A DNA stretch of 64,000 bases from Neopestalotiopsis rosae. Taxonomy: Eukaryota; Ascomycota; Sordariomycetes; Amphisphaeriales; Sporocadaceae. The notes under the pieces are model-generated. The model saw only the letters and a list, made by a program, of their open reading frames with translations. It searched no databases and had not been told where the DNA came from. Where the stretch lies: NCBI GenBank assembly GCA_023078685.1, contig JALGAS010000010.1:992001-1056000 (forward strand), in the 5' to 3' direction. Both the position numbers and the translations under genes were made by a program. Shown one piece after another: positions 46,326 to 57,495 of the stretch (positions within the stretch are counted from its first letter, which is position 1; each line of letters begins with the position of its first letter).

Positions 46326-48203
46326 ATGGGAAGCATACAGGAACACTATAGCTCACGCGAGGAGAGCGCCCGCATCGTCGGCCTCTTGTGCAGTCTGTTC
46401 GACCCCATCGGTCTACCAACCGAGGCGCGGACGCTCGCCAAAAATGTCGTATTCAAGGCTGAGAGGGATCAGCCCATTTTCCCAATTCCTTTCAAGGAGA
46501 CCGAGACCACTGCCGCTTTGAAGGCGATAGAAGGCTCGGTTGCCAGCCTACTGGCGGCGACGCAGGAAAACACTGATGGCAACAGACAAGTTACCGTCAG
46601 TTTGGAAAAGACGACTGCATTCTTGTTCCAAGCCTACCTGGCTACAGTTGGTGGATTGGGCAAGCTGGACAAGAGTGTGCGATCGCTACTAAAAGGTAAG
46701 CAAGTATTTGAAGCTGCAAAACGCGCAAACAAGGAACTAGATCTAATGATTATGCATGGCAAGATACCGATTTGCTGCAAGCTCAGTCAGATCCGTACCG
46801 CCGCATGTCGGCAAATTTGTACAAGACTGCAACTCCGGGACAGTATTACCACATTCATGGATCGCTCGAGGCTTCCACGACTCTGGGGTTCCTGGGACTG
46901 GAGCCTTTCCGACCAGATCTCGAGACACACGAGCAAATCGTGGAGACCATTGAGACGGCGGTCAAGAAGTTCACCCCCGAGCAGCTGGAGGCGCTGAACG
47001 CACAACACCGCCAAGCCGGTGTGCAGGCACTCAAGCACGAGGAGTTCCTAAAGACACAACATGTGAGATGAAAAATCCCATCCCTTTTCTCATCTCAATT
47101 GAGCGTAGTCATACTGATATCATAATAGGGTCAAGTAAACACCCAGCTTCCTCCGTGGGCTGTCACGTGCCTTGAAGATAAGAGCCCCAAGGCCGGGCTA
47201 CCAGCCGCTGATCCAAAGCGGCTCCTGTCTGGCGTCAAGGTGCTGGAGCTGTGCAGAATCATTGCCGGCCCTGTCGTGACGAGAATTCTTGGAGAGTATG
47301 GTGCCGATGTGCTCAAGATCACCAGCCCGAACCTGAGTGATGTGCCCTTTTTCCAAGTGGACGGAAACATGGGCAAGCACGCCGCCGAGCTCGATCTCAA
47401 GACGCCAGAAGGCCGCAAGAGATTCGAGGAGCTGGTGGCCGAGGCTGACATCGTCGTGGATGGCTATCGACCCCAGGCGATTGAGAAGCTCGGCTACGGC
47501 GCCAAGTTCTTGTCCGAGCTGGCGGTCAAGAGAGGCAAGGGATTTGTCTATGTCAATGTCAACTGCTTTGGATATGAAGGAGAGTGGGCGCACCGGCCTG
47601 GTTGGCAACAAATCGCGGATTGTGTAAGTTTCAGGATGCAGTGTTCCGTTATCCGCCCCGTGCATTTACTGACTAGATCGATAGGTGAGCGGTGTAGCTT
47701 GGGAGCAAGGAAAGTTCATGGGACTCAACGAGCCCGTAGTACCTCCTTTCCCCATCTCCGACTACGGCACTGGATGTATGGGTGCCATCACGGCACTCAT
47801 TGGACTGTACCACCGGGCTACCCGAGGTGGTTCGTGGCACGGCAAGGCATCTCTCCTGCAGTACGACCTCCTCTTGTTCAAGGCAGGCCTGCTGCCACCC
47901 GGTGTCCAGGAAACCCTCCGCAGCTGGACCGGACCGGAGTTCCTGTCCCTGGACCACGCAAACAGTGTGGACCAGATCTCCGGAACCGCGCTCCGCCGCA
48001 TGCGGGAGGTGTTCCCCGAGTTCGCGCTGGACAAGAAGTACCTGGACCACTGGTACTCCAACGCGTACAAGAACGACGTCGAGGCCGTCAAGCCCGTGGT
48101 GGAGATCGATGGCTTGGATATTAGCTTCAAGAGGGCGAGCAGACCCAATGGATCCGATCAGCCCACGTGGGATTTTGGTGACGATGGTGATTACAGGAAA
48201 TAA
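46326..48203 (+). CDS. CaiB/BaiF family III CoA transferase
   Basis: Exons 46326-46695, 46764-47062, 47129-47623 and 47685-48203 give 560 aa. The N-terminal third is a partial repeat of the fold without catalytic motifs. The main domain begins at LLSGVKVLELCRIIAGPVVTR, continues LGEYGADVLKI, DLKTPEGRKRFEELV, then VDGYRP, and holds the likely catalytic Asp in PFPISDYGTGCMGA. Family III enzymes move CoA between carboxylic acids through an aspartyl-CoA intermediate. The double-length form is common in fungi. Divergent from the hydrolase and upstream of the dioxygenase; it may load CoA on the acid produced by the pathway (inference). Confidence 0.92.
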
Positions 48204-49593
48204 TGAGAGCTAGAACTGCTTTGTTTTGGGTATAAGAGCAATATATATAGCGAGCTTTGAGCAAATCCTTTCTACGTAGCACCGCCCAATTTCAGACTCA
48301 TTCTACAAACAAGATTATTTTATACTATTTGCATGCCATTTTACGAGAGTCATGTCAAATGTTTTGATTGTCCGGGCCCTTACAGGTATGGAATGTCTTG
48401 AGAGAATCCACACTCCAATTCTATATTCGGACAGACGATCGTCGCACAAGACGTTTGCCTTATGCCGATGAAGTAACACAAGATTTTGAGAATCTGCAGC
48501 ATTCCGTGATGGCCTCATTCTGGAACTTCCACATGCATATCAACCACGATCGACAAGGCATCTGACGGCGCACCCCTGCAGGAGGCACGCATGGCATGAT
48601 TGAGGAAAACCTCCGTGCATAAGGACCGAATTTAGTGTTTGCCGTATTCCCTAAATCCGTGATCCGACTAATTATGGGGACCTACACACCCTTGAACTCC
48701 ACCACCCAGGAATGCGACTATGTGCTCGCGGGGCGAAACACAGGCACTTGGCATACCTTGGACGGATGCAGCGAATGATGAAATGGCCAATTCCCATGGG
48801 GCCCCAGACCGATTCGTTTGTTAGTTCCGAGCCACATCATCAACAGCGCGCCCGCCATTTTACTATGCAAGTCAGCTATTCATCCCACACATACAGAAGG
48901 TGAAGAGAAGTGCTACATTGGCACATGTACTAGTGTATTCCATAGGCGTAGTGTAGTAGACCTAACGGCATAACCCCTCTTTCTTTCTGGCGCCAAAAAT
49001 GATCCCATCCCATATCGCCCCAATGCCGACAGTGATGGACAAAGAGCGGAGACAGCACCTGTCGGGTGCAAACCTTACACTACTCTTACATGGTGTGTGT
49101 GTAATTCCTTCTTACCAAATCACCATTGACTTGTGTGTCAGCAGCCACCCAAGCAACTCTCTTCCCAAAGGACGGCCGAGCGCAACTGCCGACTTCCGCA
49201 TACTGAACCACCGGCGCCGTCGAATCAGGGACTGGGGGATTATGTTCGGTTTCTTTTGCCCTTGAGAGGCGTGTGGTCAGATCTTAATCACGTTTTCCTT
49301 TTGGGCTTGCGGAGTCCGAGGTTGGCCAAATGTACCCATAGTTTGCCTATCAATAAGAATCACATACAAAACAAAAAGTCACTACTGGCATTGAATAAAG
49401 AAAAGGGGTCTCTTCTCTCTACAATCACATTCTTGAAGAATCATATTTTTAGTCTTTTACTCTACTCTTAAGGAACAAGATCATCCTCCTTGAACTTGAA
49501 GCTACCATCAAACATACCAAATCTACCATACTCACAACACCCATCTTCAGAGATACCCAACAGCAAGTAACATATCATAAAAATCAGTTAAAA
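48204..49593. other. Intergenic, 1.4 kb
   Basis: 3' end of the CoA transferase and promoter of the dioxygenase. An AT-rich leader precedes 49594. No gene or clear motif seen. Confidence 0.5.
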
Positions 49594-50841
49594 ATGGGCT
49601 CCCTTTCGCAACCAGGAAACCACACTCTCGGAGACGAGTTCACCAGAGATGTCATTAGCTCCATGGGCCCCAAGACGGACCCGCGCCTGCGCGAGGTCAT
49701 GTCGTCCTTCATCAAGCACATTCACGACTTTGCCCGCGAGGTGCAGCTCACGACGGACGAGTGGATGCTCGGCGTGTCCATGATCAACCAGGCCGGACAG
49801 ATGAGCGACGCCAAGAGGAACGAGGGACAGCTGTTGTGCGACGTTATCGGTCTCGAGTCGTAAGTTTTTCTTCGTTCACTTTCATTCTTGACTTTAATTG
49901 CGTGTGTTTCTTGCTAAACATGCTCATATAGGCTCGTGGATGATATCACATACCAGGCCGCCGTCAAGAGCGCCGGCTCCGCCACGGCCTCGGCCATCCT
50001 GGGTCCCTTCTGGAGGCACGACACGCCCACCCGTGAGAACGGCACCACCATTAGCTTCAACACCCCCAAGGACGGCCAGGTCGCCTTCTTGCACGGCCAG
50101 GTCACCTGCGCCGAGACTGGCAAGCCCCTGGCCAACGCCACGGTCGAGGCCTGGCAGGCGTCGACGAACGGTGAGTGCTTACCTACTTTCCCCGCGCGGA
50201 GCTACGTACGGGACGTTCAAAAAGTATACTAATTAAACTTTCTTCCTCTAGGTCTTTACGAGCAGCAAGATGATGCTCAAATTGAACACAACCTACGGGG
50301 CAAGTTTGTCACAGACGCAGAGGGCCGCTTTTCCTTCTACTGTCTGCGACCGACACCATACCCAGTAAGTTGTTATCTTTTTTCATTGTTACATTTGATT
50401 GCTGCAGGGATTTCAAGCAATACACATCTCGGCTAACACGACATGTTTTTTTACAGGTCCCGGAGGATGGTCCGGCAGGCAAGCTGCTTAGACTCATGGA
50501 CCGCCACGTGTATAGGCCGGCCCACATTCACCTCATTGTAAGTCCTGTTGTTGCCCTTTTGGAATGTTGCACAAGAAGCCAAGCGATGCTGTGTAACTTT
50601 CCAAGCCACGTGAGGGAAACATTACTGACCCATCTTTTTTCAACCAAAATAGGCACAGGCAAAGGGTTTCAAGCCAATCACAACACAGATTTTCGACAGC
50701 AAGTCCGACTACCTGGACAATGACTCCGTGTTTGCTGTCAAGGACGGTCTGACCGTCGTGTTTGAGCCGCGCAAGAATGACCCCGAGGCTGAGTGGGAAT
50801 TGAAGTACGATCTCAGCCTGGCTCCCGTTTCTGCCAACTAA
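49594..50841 (+). CDS. Intradiol ring-cleavage dioxygenase (catechol / hydroxyquinol 1,2-dioxygenase)
   Basis: Exons 49594-49859, 49932-50170, 50252-50364, 50457-50537 and 50653-50841 give 295 aa. N-terminal dimerisation helices (SSFIKHIHDFAREVQLT, MINQAGQMSDAKRNEGQLL) are followed by the catalytic beta-sandwich. Non-heme Fe(III) ligands are all present: Y171 in NGLYEQQD, Y205 in RPTPYPVPEDG, H229 and H231 in RPAHIHL. Length and N-terminus fit fungal catechol or hydroxyquinol dioxygenases, which open the ring to a muconate or maleylacetate. Catechol is the likelier substrate if it follows the decarboxylase at 41.2 kb. No signal peptide, so cytosolic. The FAL1 gene converges on it. Confidence 0.94.
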
Positions 50842-51682
50842 AAATAATATTTCACTTGGTTGCGGCGTTGTGGTATTTTAATTTTACCTTGTTAGGAATG
50901 AAATGCAGCGTTTTCTCCTAAACCTCCCTGTTTGAGCACGTGAAAAGTTTTGACCATATCAAAATGTGACTGATGCAAGTAAATATTCGTGACACATGCA
51001 GAAAAGCTCCAGTTCTCAAGATCCTGCGTGCACGAACTCCAACGATTCGGCTTTTCTGAGCGACACTCCTAAAATGGTCCCTGGTTGTTTGAGTGACGAG
51101 GAACGGTTGGTTCCCAGTTGTCATCATTATTCAATTACCGCAAGGGATGTGTGATTGCCAATATGGCTGCATTACAAGCAGGTGCGCTGCACCAACATTG
51201 TCGGTTTCCATCCGCATACAATTGGAGGTGCGGAATGCCACAGTCTGATGCATAGATCTTCAGGTACCCTAGGGCTTAGCATAAAATACCATGCTTGGAA
51301 ATGTCGACGAAATAAATGTGGCATCCACGTGCCGCTGCCGTCGATTTGCCACGTGTGCTGGAGGATCTTCAGCTGATCAATCATGCAACTGAAAGAAGAA
51401 GCATGCCAGCCAGAAAATGTATCTGTGCAAAGTGAGGTTCAATATTCAGTTTGAGACTTGAAGACTGTGATTCGGAGAATTACTCGATTTGGTCAATCTG
51501 GTTTATGCACTGCTCACATTGTTGTCAGTCGATACTCAAAAATTGCTTGGTCCGGAGGCGTAACTCACTTGTACTCTGACATGCCCTTTTCCTCCCACGC
51601 TTGAAAGTTTCTCAGGAAACATTTTGTTGGTTCATTATCCCGTGCAAACGCCATTTTCTCCTACTGCTATAATGATGATTGT
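50842..51682. other. Convergent intergenic, 0.84 kb
   Basis: Between the dioxygenase and FAL1 stops. No gene or repeat seen. Confidence 0.5.
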
Positions 51683-52942
51683 CTACGAGATCAAATCTGC
51701 AACGTTCATCGGCATCTCGTCGATCTGTGTGGAGTAGTACACTGCGCATCTTGTTAGCTTTCTTTTCCTCCAGTATTTAACCATATGAAACTTACACTCA
51801 ATGTCGCGCAGAATGCGAACATCCTCACTGGTTACAAAGTTGATGGCCACACCCTTCCGTCCGAAACGCCCACTACGGCCGATACGGTGGATATAGTTCT
51901 CACGGTTGCTGGGCAAATCGTAGTTGATAACCAGACTGACTTGCTGCACGTCGATTCCTCGAGCCCAGACATCGGTCGAAATGAGCACTCTGCTGTTGCC
52001 CTGTCTGAAATCCTGCATAATGCTGTCGCGCTCCTTTTGGGGCATGTCTCCGTGCATGCTGCTGACGGTAAAGTTGGCTTCTCGCATCTTGTCAGTAAGC
52101 CAGTCGACCTTTCTGCGCGTGTTACAGAAGATGACAGCTTGGGTAATTGTCAATGTGTCGTACAAGTCGCAAAGGGTATCGAATTTCCAGTCCTCCTTCT
52201 CAACGGCAATAAAGTACTGCTTGAGACCTTCGAGGGTCAACTCATCACGCTTGACCAGGATACGGACAGGGTCAGTCATGAACTTGGTGGTCATGTCGAG
52301 AACGTCGTAGGGCAGAGTGGCGGAAACCACCACAACCTGGGTAGCAGGGGGCAGATATCTGTAGACATCGTAAATCTGCTCACGGAAACCCTGGTTCAGC
52401 AGCTCATCGGCTTCATCCAGAATGAGCATCTTGATGTGGCGGGTGCGCAGGTGGCGACGACGGATCATGTCAGCAACGCGACCAGGCGTGCCGGAAACAA
52501 TGTGCTGGCCATAGTCGAGCTTTCTGATATCCTCGCCAACGTTGGTTCCTCCGATACAGGCGTGACACTGGACATTCATGTAGTCGCCAAGGGCCATGAC
52601 GACGGACTGAATCTGCGTAGCCAACTCGCGTGTAGGCGACAAGACGAGAGCCTGGGTCTCGCGGACAGCCGTGTCGATGACTTGGAGCATGGAAATGGAA
52701 AATGTGGCCGTCTTTCCGGTACCAGACTGAGCTTGGGCAATGGTGTCGCGACCCTTGCAGACCTGAACAATGGCACGCGACTGGACGGCAGATGGCGACT
52801 CGTATCCATAGGCGTAGATTCCGCGCAGCAGGTTCTCCTTCAGCGACATGGACTCGAAGGTGGGATGAACTGTAACCTCCTTGGAGGTGGAGAACTCCAT
52901 CTTCTCATCGGCGCGACGATCGATGCCTCCTCCTTCAGCCAT
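51683..52942 (-). CDS. FAL1: ATP-dependent RNA helicase FAL1 / eIF4A-III
   Basis: Exons 52942-51796 and 51741-51683 give 401 aa, the standard length. DEAD-box motifs in order: Q-motif (TFESMSL.., SAVQSRAI), [46 protein letters not shown] and [11 protein letters not shown]. The end, [18 protein letters not shown], is the eIF4A-III/FAL1 signature; a 54-bp intron sits just before it and is a multiple of three, so retention would insert 18 residues rather than shift frame. eIF4A-III is the RNA clamp of the exon junction complex and FAL1 acts in 18S rRNA processing. Head-to-head with SF3a3. Confidence 0.96.
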   Translation of the reverse strand: MAEGGGIDRRADEKMEFSTSKEVTVHPTFESMSLKENLLRGIYAYGYESPSAVQSRAIVQVCKGRDTIAQAQSGTGKTATFSISMLQVIDTAVRETQALVLSPTRELATQIQSVVMALGDYMNVQCHACIGGTNVGEDIRKLDYGQHIVSGTPGRVADMIRRRHLRTRHIKMLILDEADELLNQGFREQIYDVYRYLPPATQVVVVSATLPYDVLDMTTKFMTDPVRILVKRDELTLEGLKQYFIAVEKEDWKFDTLCDLYDTLTITQAVIFCNTRRKVDWLTDKMREANFTVSSMHGDMPQKERDSIMQDFRQGNSRVLISTDVWARGIDVQQVSLVINYDLPSNRENYIHRIGRSGRFGRKGVAINFVTSEDVRILRDIECKFHMVKYWRKRKLTRCAVYYSTQIDEMPMNVADLIS

Positions 52943-53363
52943 GATGACGGTTTATGAACTGATTTCTGATGAATTAAATAGTATGAGCAATAAATCTCGA
53001 GCTCGAAACTGATGACAATTGGTGATGATGCTGGATGAAGTTGGATGAGTTGATGGAATGGATAAGGCTGCCAAAATTTCAGTGGGGCGAGTCGCGCTTT
53101 AGCCTTTGCCCCAGGATTTCTTTGGGCCAAGGTGGGGCGAATTCTCAGCGTGGATTGGCTGTGGCAAAGGAAACGCGCTTGTCTCTGGCCTGGAGCTGCT
53201 GGAAGCTTTCCAAATTTCTAGGTTCCAGTTCAGCCTCATCAAGCTTGCGCCGTGTACCTAATTTCATTCCGGCCTCTCGATCAATTGCCCACAACTGCCA
53301 TAACCCACCCTTTTAATTCAGTTCCATTTTGACATTTTGCGCAATTGCGCATAAACCGCCGAG
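52943..53363. promoter_or_regulatory. Bidirectional promoter of FAL1 and SF3a3
   Basis: Only 421 bp separate two divergent RNA-processing genes. GTGGGGCGA occurs twice in direct repeat (53082-53090 and 53132-53140), near the middle. Confidence 0.6.
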
Positions 53364-54869
53364 ATGATTCTGGAAGAGCAGCGGTTCCTCCACGAGGATC
53401 TCGAGCGCCTCGAGCAAGGTATTGCCGACCGCATCGGCGACGAGCCAAAGAACATTCGCGATCGTCTCACACGCGACCACCAGGTCTCCCAGTTCCTCGA
53501 TCGCATATCCTCCCAGTCCGCCAAGCTGCTGGCCATCTACAGCGATGCCGACAACTCGAGGTCGAAAGAGATTCAGCAGATTGGCACCGGCGACCCCATG
53601 GAGGAGTTCTACAAGCAGCTCGGCGAGGTCAAGGGCTTTCACTCGCGGTACCCGAATGAGCCCGTCGAAAACCTCGAGCGCGCATACAAGCCCAAGAAGA
53701 CTGTTGAAGGCGATTTCGTCAGCAACGCCGTGGATTCCATGTTCACGGGAGAGGAAGCGTTTGGCCGCTTCTTTGATCTGCACACGTGCCATGAATCCTT
53801 CCTCAACCTGCCCAACGCCAAGCGCCTGAGCTATCTACAGTACCTGGACCTGTTAGACAACTTTACGGCGGGTGCTGGTGGTCTCAAGAGAAGCGAAAAG
53901 CTCACCGATCAATACTTCCGCTACGTTGGAGAACTGGCGCAATACCTGGAGTCGTTTATGCGGAGGACGCGACCTCTAGAGAACATCGACAAGGTCATTG
54001 CCGAGTTCGACAAGGAATTTGGAGGATCCTGGGAGAGCGACTCGGTAGAGGGCTGGAAGCTCGAGACGGGTGCCCCCGCGGTACAAGCCAGCACAGCCGA
54101 CGCTATCTACTGCGAGGACTGCGAAAAGGAGTTCAAGAACGAAAACGTCTACAAGGGCCACCTTAGTGGAAAGAAGCACATCAGAGCCGCCGCGGATCGC
54201 CAGAAGCGGATAGAAGAGTCGGGAGAGTCCGCCGGCACATCACAAGGGCCCAGAGGGGGCGAGTCTGCCGCTCGACTAAAGGAGCGCGCCATTGCCGAGA
54301 GAGAAAACAGAGTGAAGAAGCTTGCTGCCGCCATGAGCACGGAGCGCGGAGACACGAGAGTAAACGTTGAGCGCAAGCAGGGTATGACGGAACGCGAGCG
54401 CCAGCAGGAGCTGGACAACCTCTACAGCTCTACCGCTGCCGTCGCTCAAGGACCCGAGAACGAAGAGGGCGAGGAGGGGGATGACGAAGATAGGATATAT
54501 AATCCCCTCAAGCTTCCACTCGCATGGGATGGCAAGCCGATTCCGTTCTGGCTATACAAGTTGCACGGATTGGGCGTCGAATTTCCCTGCGAGATTTGTG
54601 GAAACTTTGTGTACATGGGCAGGAGAGCATTCGACAAGCATTTCAACGAGGCACGGCATATCTACGGTCTCAAGTGCTTGGGCATCACAAACACTGCGCT
54701 TTTCAGAGACATTACAGCCATTGACGAGGCAACCAGGTTATGGGAAAAGATTCAAAAGGAGAAGAGAAAGGACAAGGACGACGGAAGTCTGGTCCAAATG
54801 GAGGATGCAGAGGGTAATGTCATGCCTGAAAAGGTGTACTATGATTTGCAAAAGCAAGGCCTGCTATGA
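53364..54869 (+). CDS. Splicing factor 3a subunit 3 (SF3A3 / Prp9 homologue)
   Basis: Single exon, 501 aa, the same length as the animal protein. The N-terminal helical part (ILEEQRFLHEDLERLEQ) binds other SF3a subunits. A C2H2 finger follows at about residues 250-272 (YCEDCEKEFKNENVYKGHLSGKKH split over two blocks), then a charged linker with an acidic run (ENEEGEEGDDED) and the PRP9-type zinc finger near the C-terminus (FPCEICGNFVYMGRRAFDKHF, then HIYGLKCLGI). It belongs to the U2 snRNP SF3a complex in the nucleus. It shares a 421-bp divergent promoter with FAL1. Confidence 0.95.
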   Translation: MILEEQRFLHEDLERLEQGIADRIGDEPKNIRDRLTRDHQVSQFLDRISSQSAKLLAIYSDADNSRSKEIQQIGTGDPMEEFYKQLGEVKGFHSRYPNEPVENLERAYKPKKTVEGDFVSNAVDSMFTGEEAFGRFFDLHTCHESFLNLPNAKRLSYLQYLDLLDNFTAGAGGLKRSEKLTDQYFRYVGELAQYLESFMRRTRPLENIDKVIAEFDKEFGGSWESDSVEGWKLETGAPAVQASTADAIYCEDCEKEFKNENVYKGHLSGKKHIRAAADRQKRIEESGESAGTSQGPRGGESAARLKERAIAERENRVKKLAAAMSTERGDTRVNVERKQGMTERERQQELDNLYSSTAAVAQGPENEEGEEGDDEDRIYNPLKLPLAWDGKPIPFWLYKLHGLGVEFPCEICGNFVYMGRRAFDKHFNEARHIYGLKCLGITNTALFRDITAIDEATRLWEKIQKEKRKDKDDGSLVQMEDAEGNVMPEKVYYDLQKQGLL

Positions 54870-54955
54870 TGGAATGGCATAGATAATGTACAATCACGAT
54901 TATTAAAGATTACATCTATACCAATCCAGTAATATCCACTATCGACACCTAAATC

Positions 54956-56839
54956 TTACAGTCTACTCACGACCGGTTTTCTAAGGAACTTTACAGGCAT
55001 AGGAACGTGAACCGCGCGCAAAAACTCCGCGAACCCCTTTCCCAGACTATCGAGCTTGGCCGAACTGCTCACACCTCTGCCCAGCGCGCCGTACACCACG
55101 AAATGCACTGCTCTAATGCCAGGAAACTCTACACGTTCAACGTGGTACCAGTCCTTCCAGTCCTCGCCCATGAGCTCCTTGATGCGAGATCTGGTCAAGA
55201 AACTGCGCATCCACTGCCAAGTGTCGTCATTGTTGTGCTGCGCCCTCGGCGTGAATCCGACATTGACATTGGCGCCCTTGTCGCCGGAACGGGCGAGGAG
55301 CACATCGCCCAGCGGCACCATGCGGGTGGTGCCAAAGTCGTTCAAGGCTTGCGGCGAGACGGGATCGTAGTTGTCTCGCGGCTCTAGTGGCTCCGTCTTG
55401 GGCGGCGCTCCTACTGCCAGTCTCCTGCTATCATCCTTTCCGGCTCCAATGATAGTCACTGCTTCCTGGATTTCGTCCTGACTCACGAGTGCAGGGAAAT
55501 ATCCCAAGAAGGGCAGAGGGTCTGTCATTAACCTCCAGTCGAGCGTGCAATTCATGCCGGGAAAGTGTTGCATGAAGTTATAGACAATCGCACCAAGCAC
55601 GGCTTTGACCAGCTCCGATGACGCCGCCTGAACAAATATACGCAAATAGGTCGTAGCTGCCAACTGACTCCTCGGATTGACCTCGGGGACGCCAACGCGC
55701 TGAAGCTCTAGGAGATCGACTTTTTGCGTCAGCCCCCACTGCTCCAGCTTGTCTCGGAGCTGTGCTTCTTGGAGGTCGTATTTTCGATCGACTGCGTAGC
55801 CCGTGGCATTGATGGTCATCTCGCCCTGGAAGCCGCCCTTGTAAAAGACGGCCAGCTTGGTAGTCGGCGGTGGTGGGTAGCCCTTTGCACGGGAGACGTG
55901 AACGCGGTTTTGACCTGCCTGTTTGATGACAACGTTTTTCAGATCAGCCTTGACATCACTGTTCAAGTAGATTGTGCCCTGCAATTCGTATAGCATCTGG
56001 CATTTGACAACCTCTTCCGTGACAATTCCCCTGAGTTTTTCGTGTTTCGTAATCACGCACTCTCCCTTGTCGTCAATCTCTGCGATTGGGCATCCCAGAT
56101 TCAGGAGGTCCTCGATGGGATACTCGTCGAATCCAGCAAAGTTGCCGCCTGTGCCATAAGTGCTGCACTCGATCAGATGTCCAGCAAGTAATGCCCCTGC
56201 CAATTCATCAAATTGGTCGTCTCTCCAGCCATGCCACCAAGCCGCGGCTCCTATCACGGGACTGGCGTCTGCCACGCGTCCGCAGATGATTATGTCGGCA
56301 CCCTCGTCCAACCCCTTTCGTATAGCTCGACAGCCAAGATACGCGTTTGCAGCGATAATCTTCTTCTTCGGATCATCGAGAAAGTTCTCCGTATCCTTGG
56401 CCAACTGCACCTCCTCGTTTTTAACGTCAAAATGCGGTAATCTACCCTCGGCGTCACGCTTCAGGATCTCGTGAACCTTGAACGTGAGGTCGTCTCCTTC
56501 GACCCACGCCACCCTGAGATCGTAGCCCTTTTCCCGCGCAAGCGTATCCGTCTTCTCGGCCAATCCTTTGGGGTTCAGCCCGCCCCCATTGATGATGACT
56601 TTAATTCGGTGCTCATGGATCGCACTGAGGGAGAGCTGTAGGCCGTCCCACGCGGTCGACACCCATCCGGGATGCTCGCCCCTGGAGTACGCTTCCGCAT
56701 ACTGTGCGAGGTTGGCCTCGGCCAGATAGTCGCCAGTGATCACATCCACCGGGCCAGCCGTTGCCTGGTGAAGCATAAAATCGCCTTGATCGGGTATCGC
56801 ACCAGAGCAGTTGGCAATGCGGACCGGACGTCGTGGCAT
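54956..56839 (-). CDS. AtuA/DUF1446 family protein
   Basis: Single exon, 627 aa. N-terminal DUF1446 domain (PF07287): VRIANCSGAIPDQGDFMLHQ, DVITGDYLAEANLA, VIINGGGLNPKGLAEKT, ADIIICGRVADASPVIGAAAWWHGW and LIECSTYGTGGNFAG. A smaller C-terminal domain follows from about residue 510 (VLLARSGDKGANVNVGF), the AtuA-like ferredoxin-fold module. The family is named from bacterial acyclic terpene utilisation, where AtuA is needed but its chemistry is not settled; fungal members often sit in acyl-CoA or branched-chain catabolic clusters. Start at 56839 (MPRRPVRI) is the first ATG and fits the family N-terminus. Whether it serves the set B pathway is unknown. Confidence 0.92.
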   Translation of the reverse strand: MPRRPVRIANCSGAIPDQGDFMLHQATAGPVDVITGDYLAEANLAQYAEAYSRGEHPGWVSTAWDGLQLSLSAIHEHRIKVIINGGGLNPKGLAEKTDTLAREKGYDLRVAWVEGDDLTFKVHEILKRDAEGRLPHFDVKNEEVQLAKDTENFLDDPKKKIIAANAYLGCRAIRKGLDEGADIIICGRVADASPVIGAAAWWHGWRDDQFDELAGALLAGHLIECSTYGTGGNFAGFDEYPIEDLLNLGCPIAEIDDKGECVITKHEKLRGIVTEEVVKCQMLYELQGTIYLNSDVKADLKNVVIKQAGQNRVHVSRAKGYPPPPTTKLAVFYKGGFQGEMTINATGYAVDRKYDLQEAQLRDKLEQWGLTQKVDLLELQRVGVPEVNPRSQLAATTYLRIFVQAASSELVKAVLGAIVYNFMQHFPGMNCTLDWRLMTDPLPFLGYFPALVSQDEIQEAVTIIGAGKDDSRRLAVGAPPKTEPLEPRDNYDPVSPQALNDFGTTRMVPLGDVLLARSGDKGANVNVGFTPRAQHNNDDTWQWMRSFLTRSRIKELMGEDWKDWYHVERVEFPGIRAVHFVVYGALGRGVSSSAKLDSLGKGFAEFLRAVHVPMPVKFLRKPVVSRL

Positions 56840-57495
56840 TTTGCAATAATAAAAGGCGAGTAAAGAAACTTGTTTGTCTTATTGTCTGTTGTGACCTAGC
56901 ATGAATGCGGGGATTTCTGTAGTATATTTTGGGCTACTGTTTGATCTATCCAGTCTGAAAATTAGTCGACCGAAGATGCCACCGAGATTGATCGAGAAGA
57001 CGAGATTCGAACAAATTCGCGAAGTTCTGATAGGTGCTACTGGAATATAAACACCGTTTAAAGCCTTGAAAGCACTGTCCTTTATTGGTCGGCTTGCGCA
57101 ATGGGTATGGTTTCCCCAAGGTTCTCCCCGCGTTGGTGTGAGTTTCTCCGCATTGAGTAGATCGAACCTCGGCAGCCACAACTCCAAGGCCGGCGATCGA
57201 CGAACCCAAAATCAAGTCTGTTGCGGCTGTCGCTAAGTATTCGTTTCATGGGTGATGAAACAATCGATAATGCGTTGATGGACTTCGGAATCATACATTG
57301 TCGGACTAAGATGGTGCGCTTGTGATTTACATAATCTCCAGCGAATCTCCAAAATACTTTTTGGGAGAGTCTTAGGTGGATGGTGAGATTGTGAAAATGT
57401 GCTGAAGCTGCCACAGGTACGAGCAAACATGGATTGAGACGAATCATGAGCGATTAATGGTCTAATGATGTATATAAAGCGGACGTGAGACGAAA
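56840..57495. other. Promoter of the AtuA-like gene
   Basis: 656 bp. Short chance frames only; nothing else recognised. Confidence 0.45.

Noticed and set aside
51785..52957. 390-codon plus-strand open frame
   Set aside because: Exact antisense shadow of the FAL1 helicase; the minus strand carries every DEAD-box motif.
57000..57020. Possible tRNA B-box (GTTCGAATC, minus strand)
   Set aside because: No A-box or cloverleaf at the right spacing.
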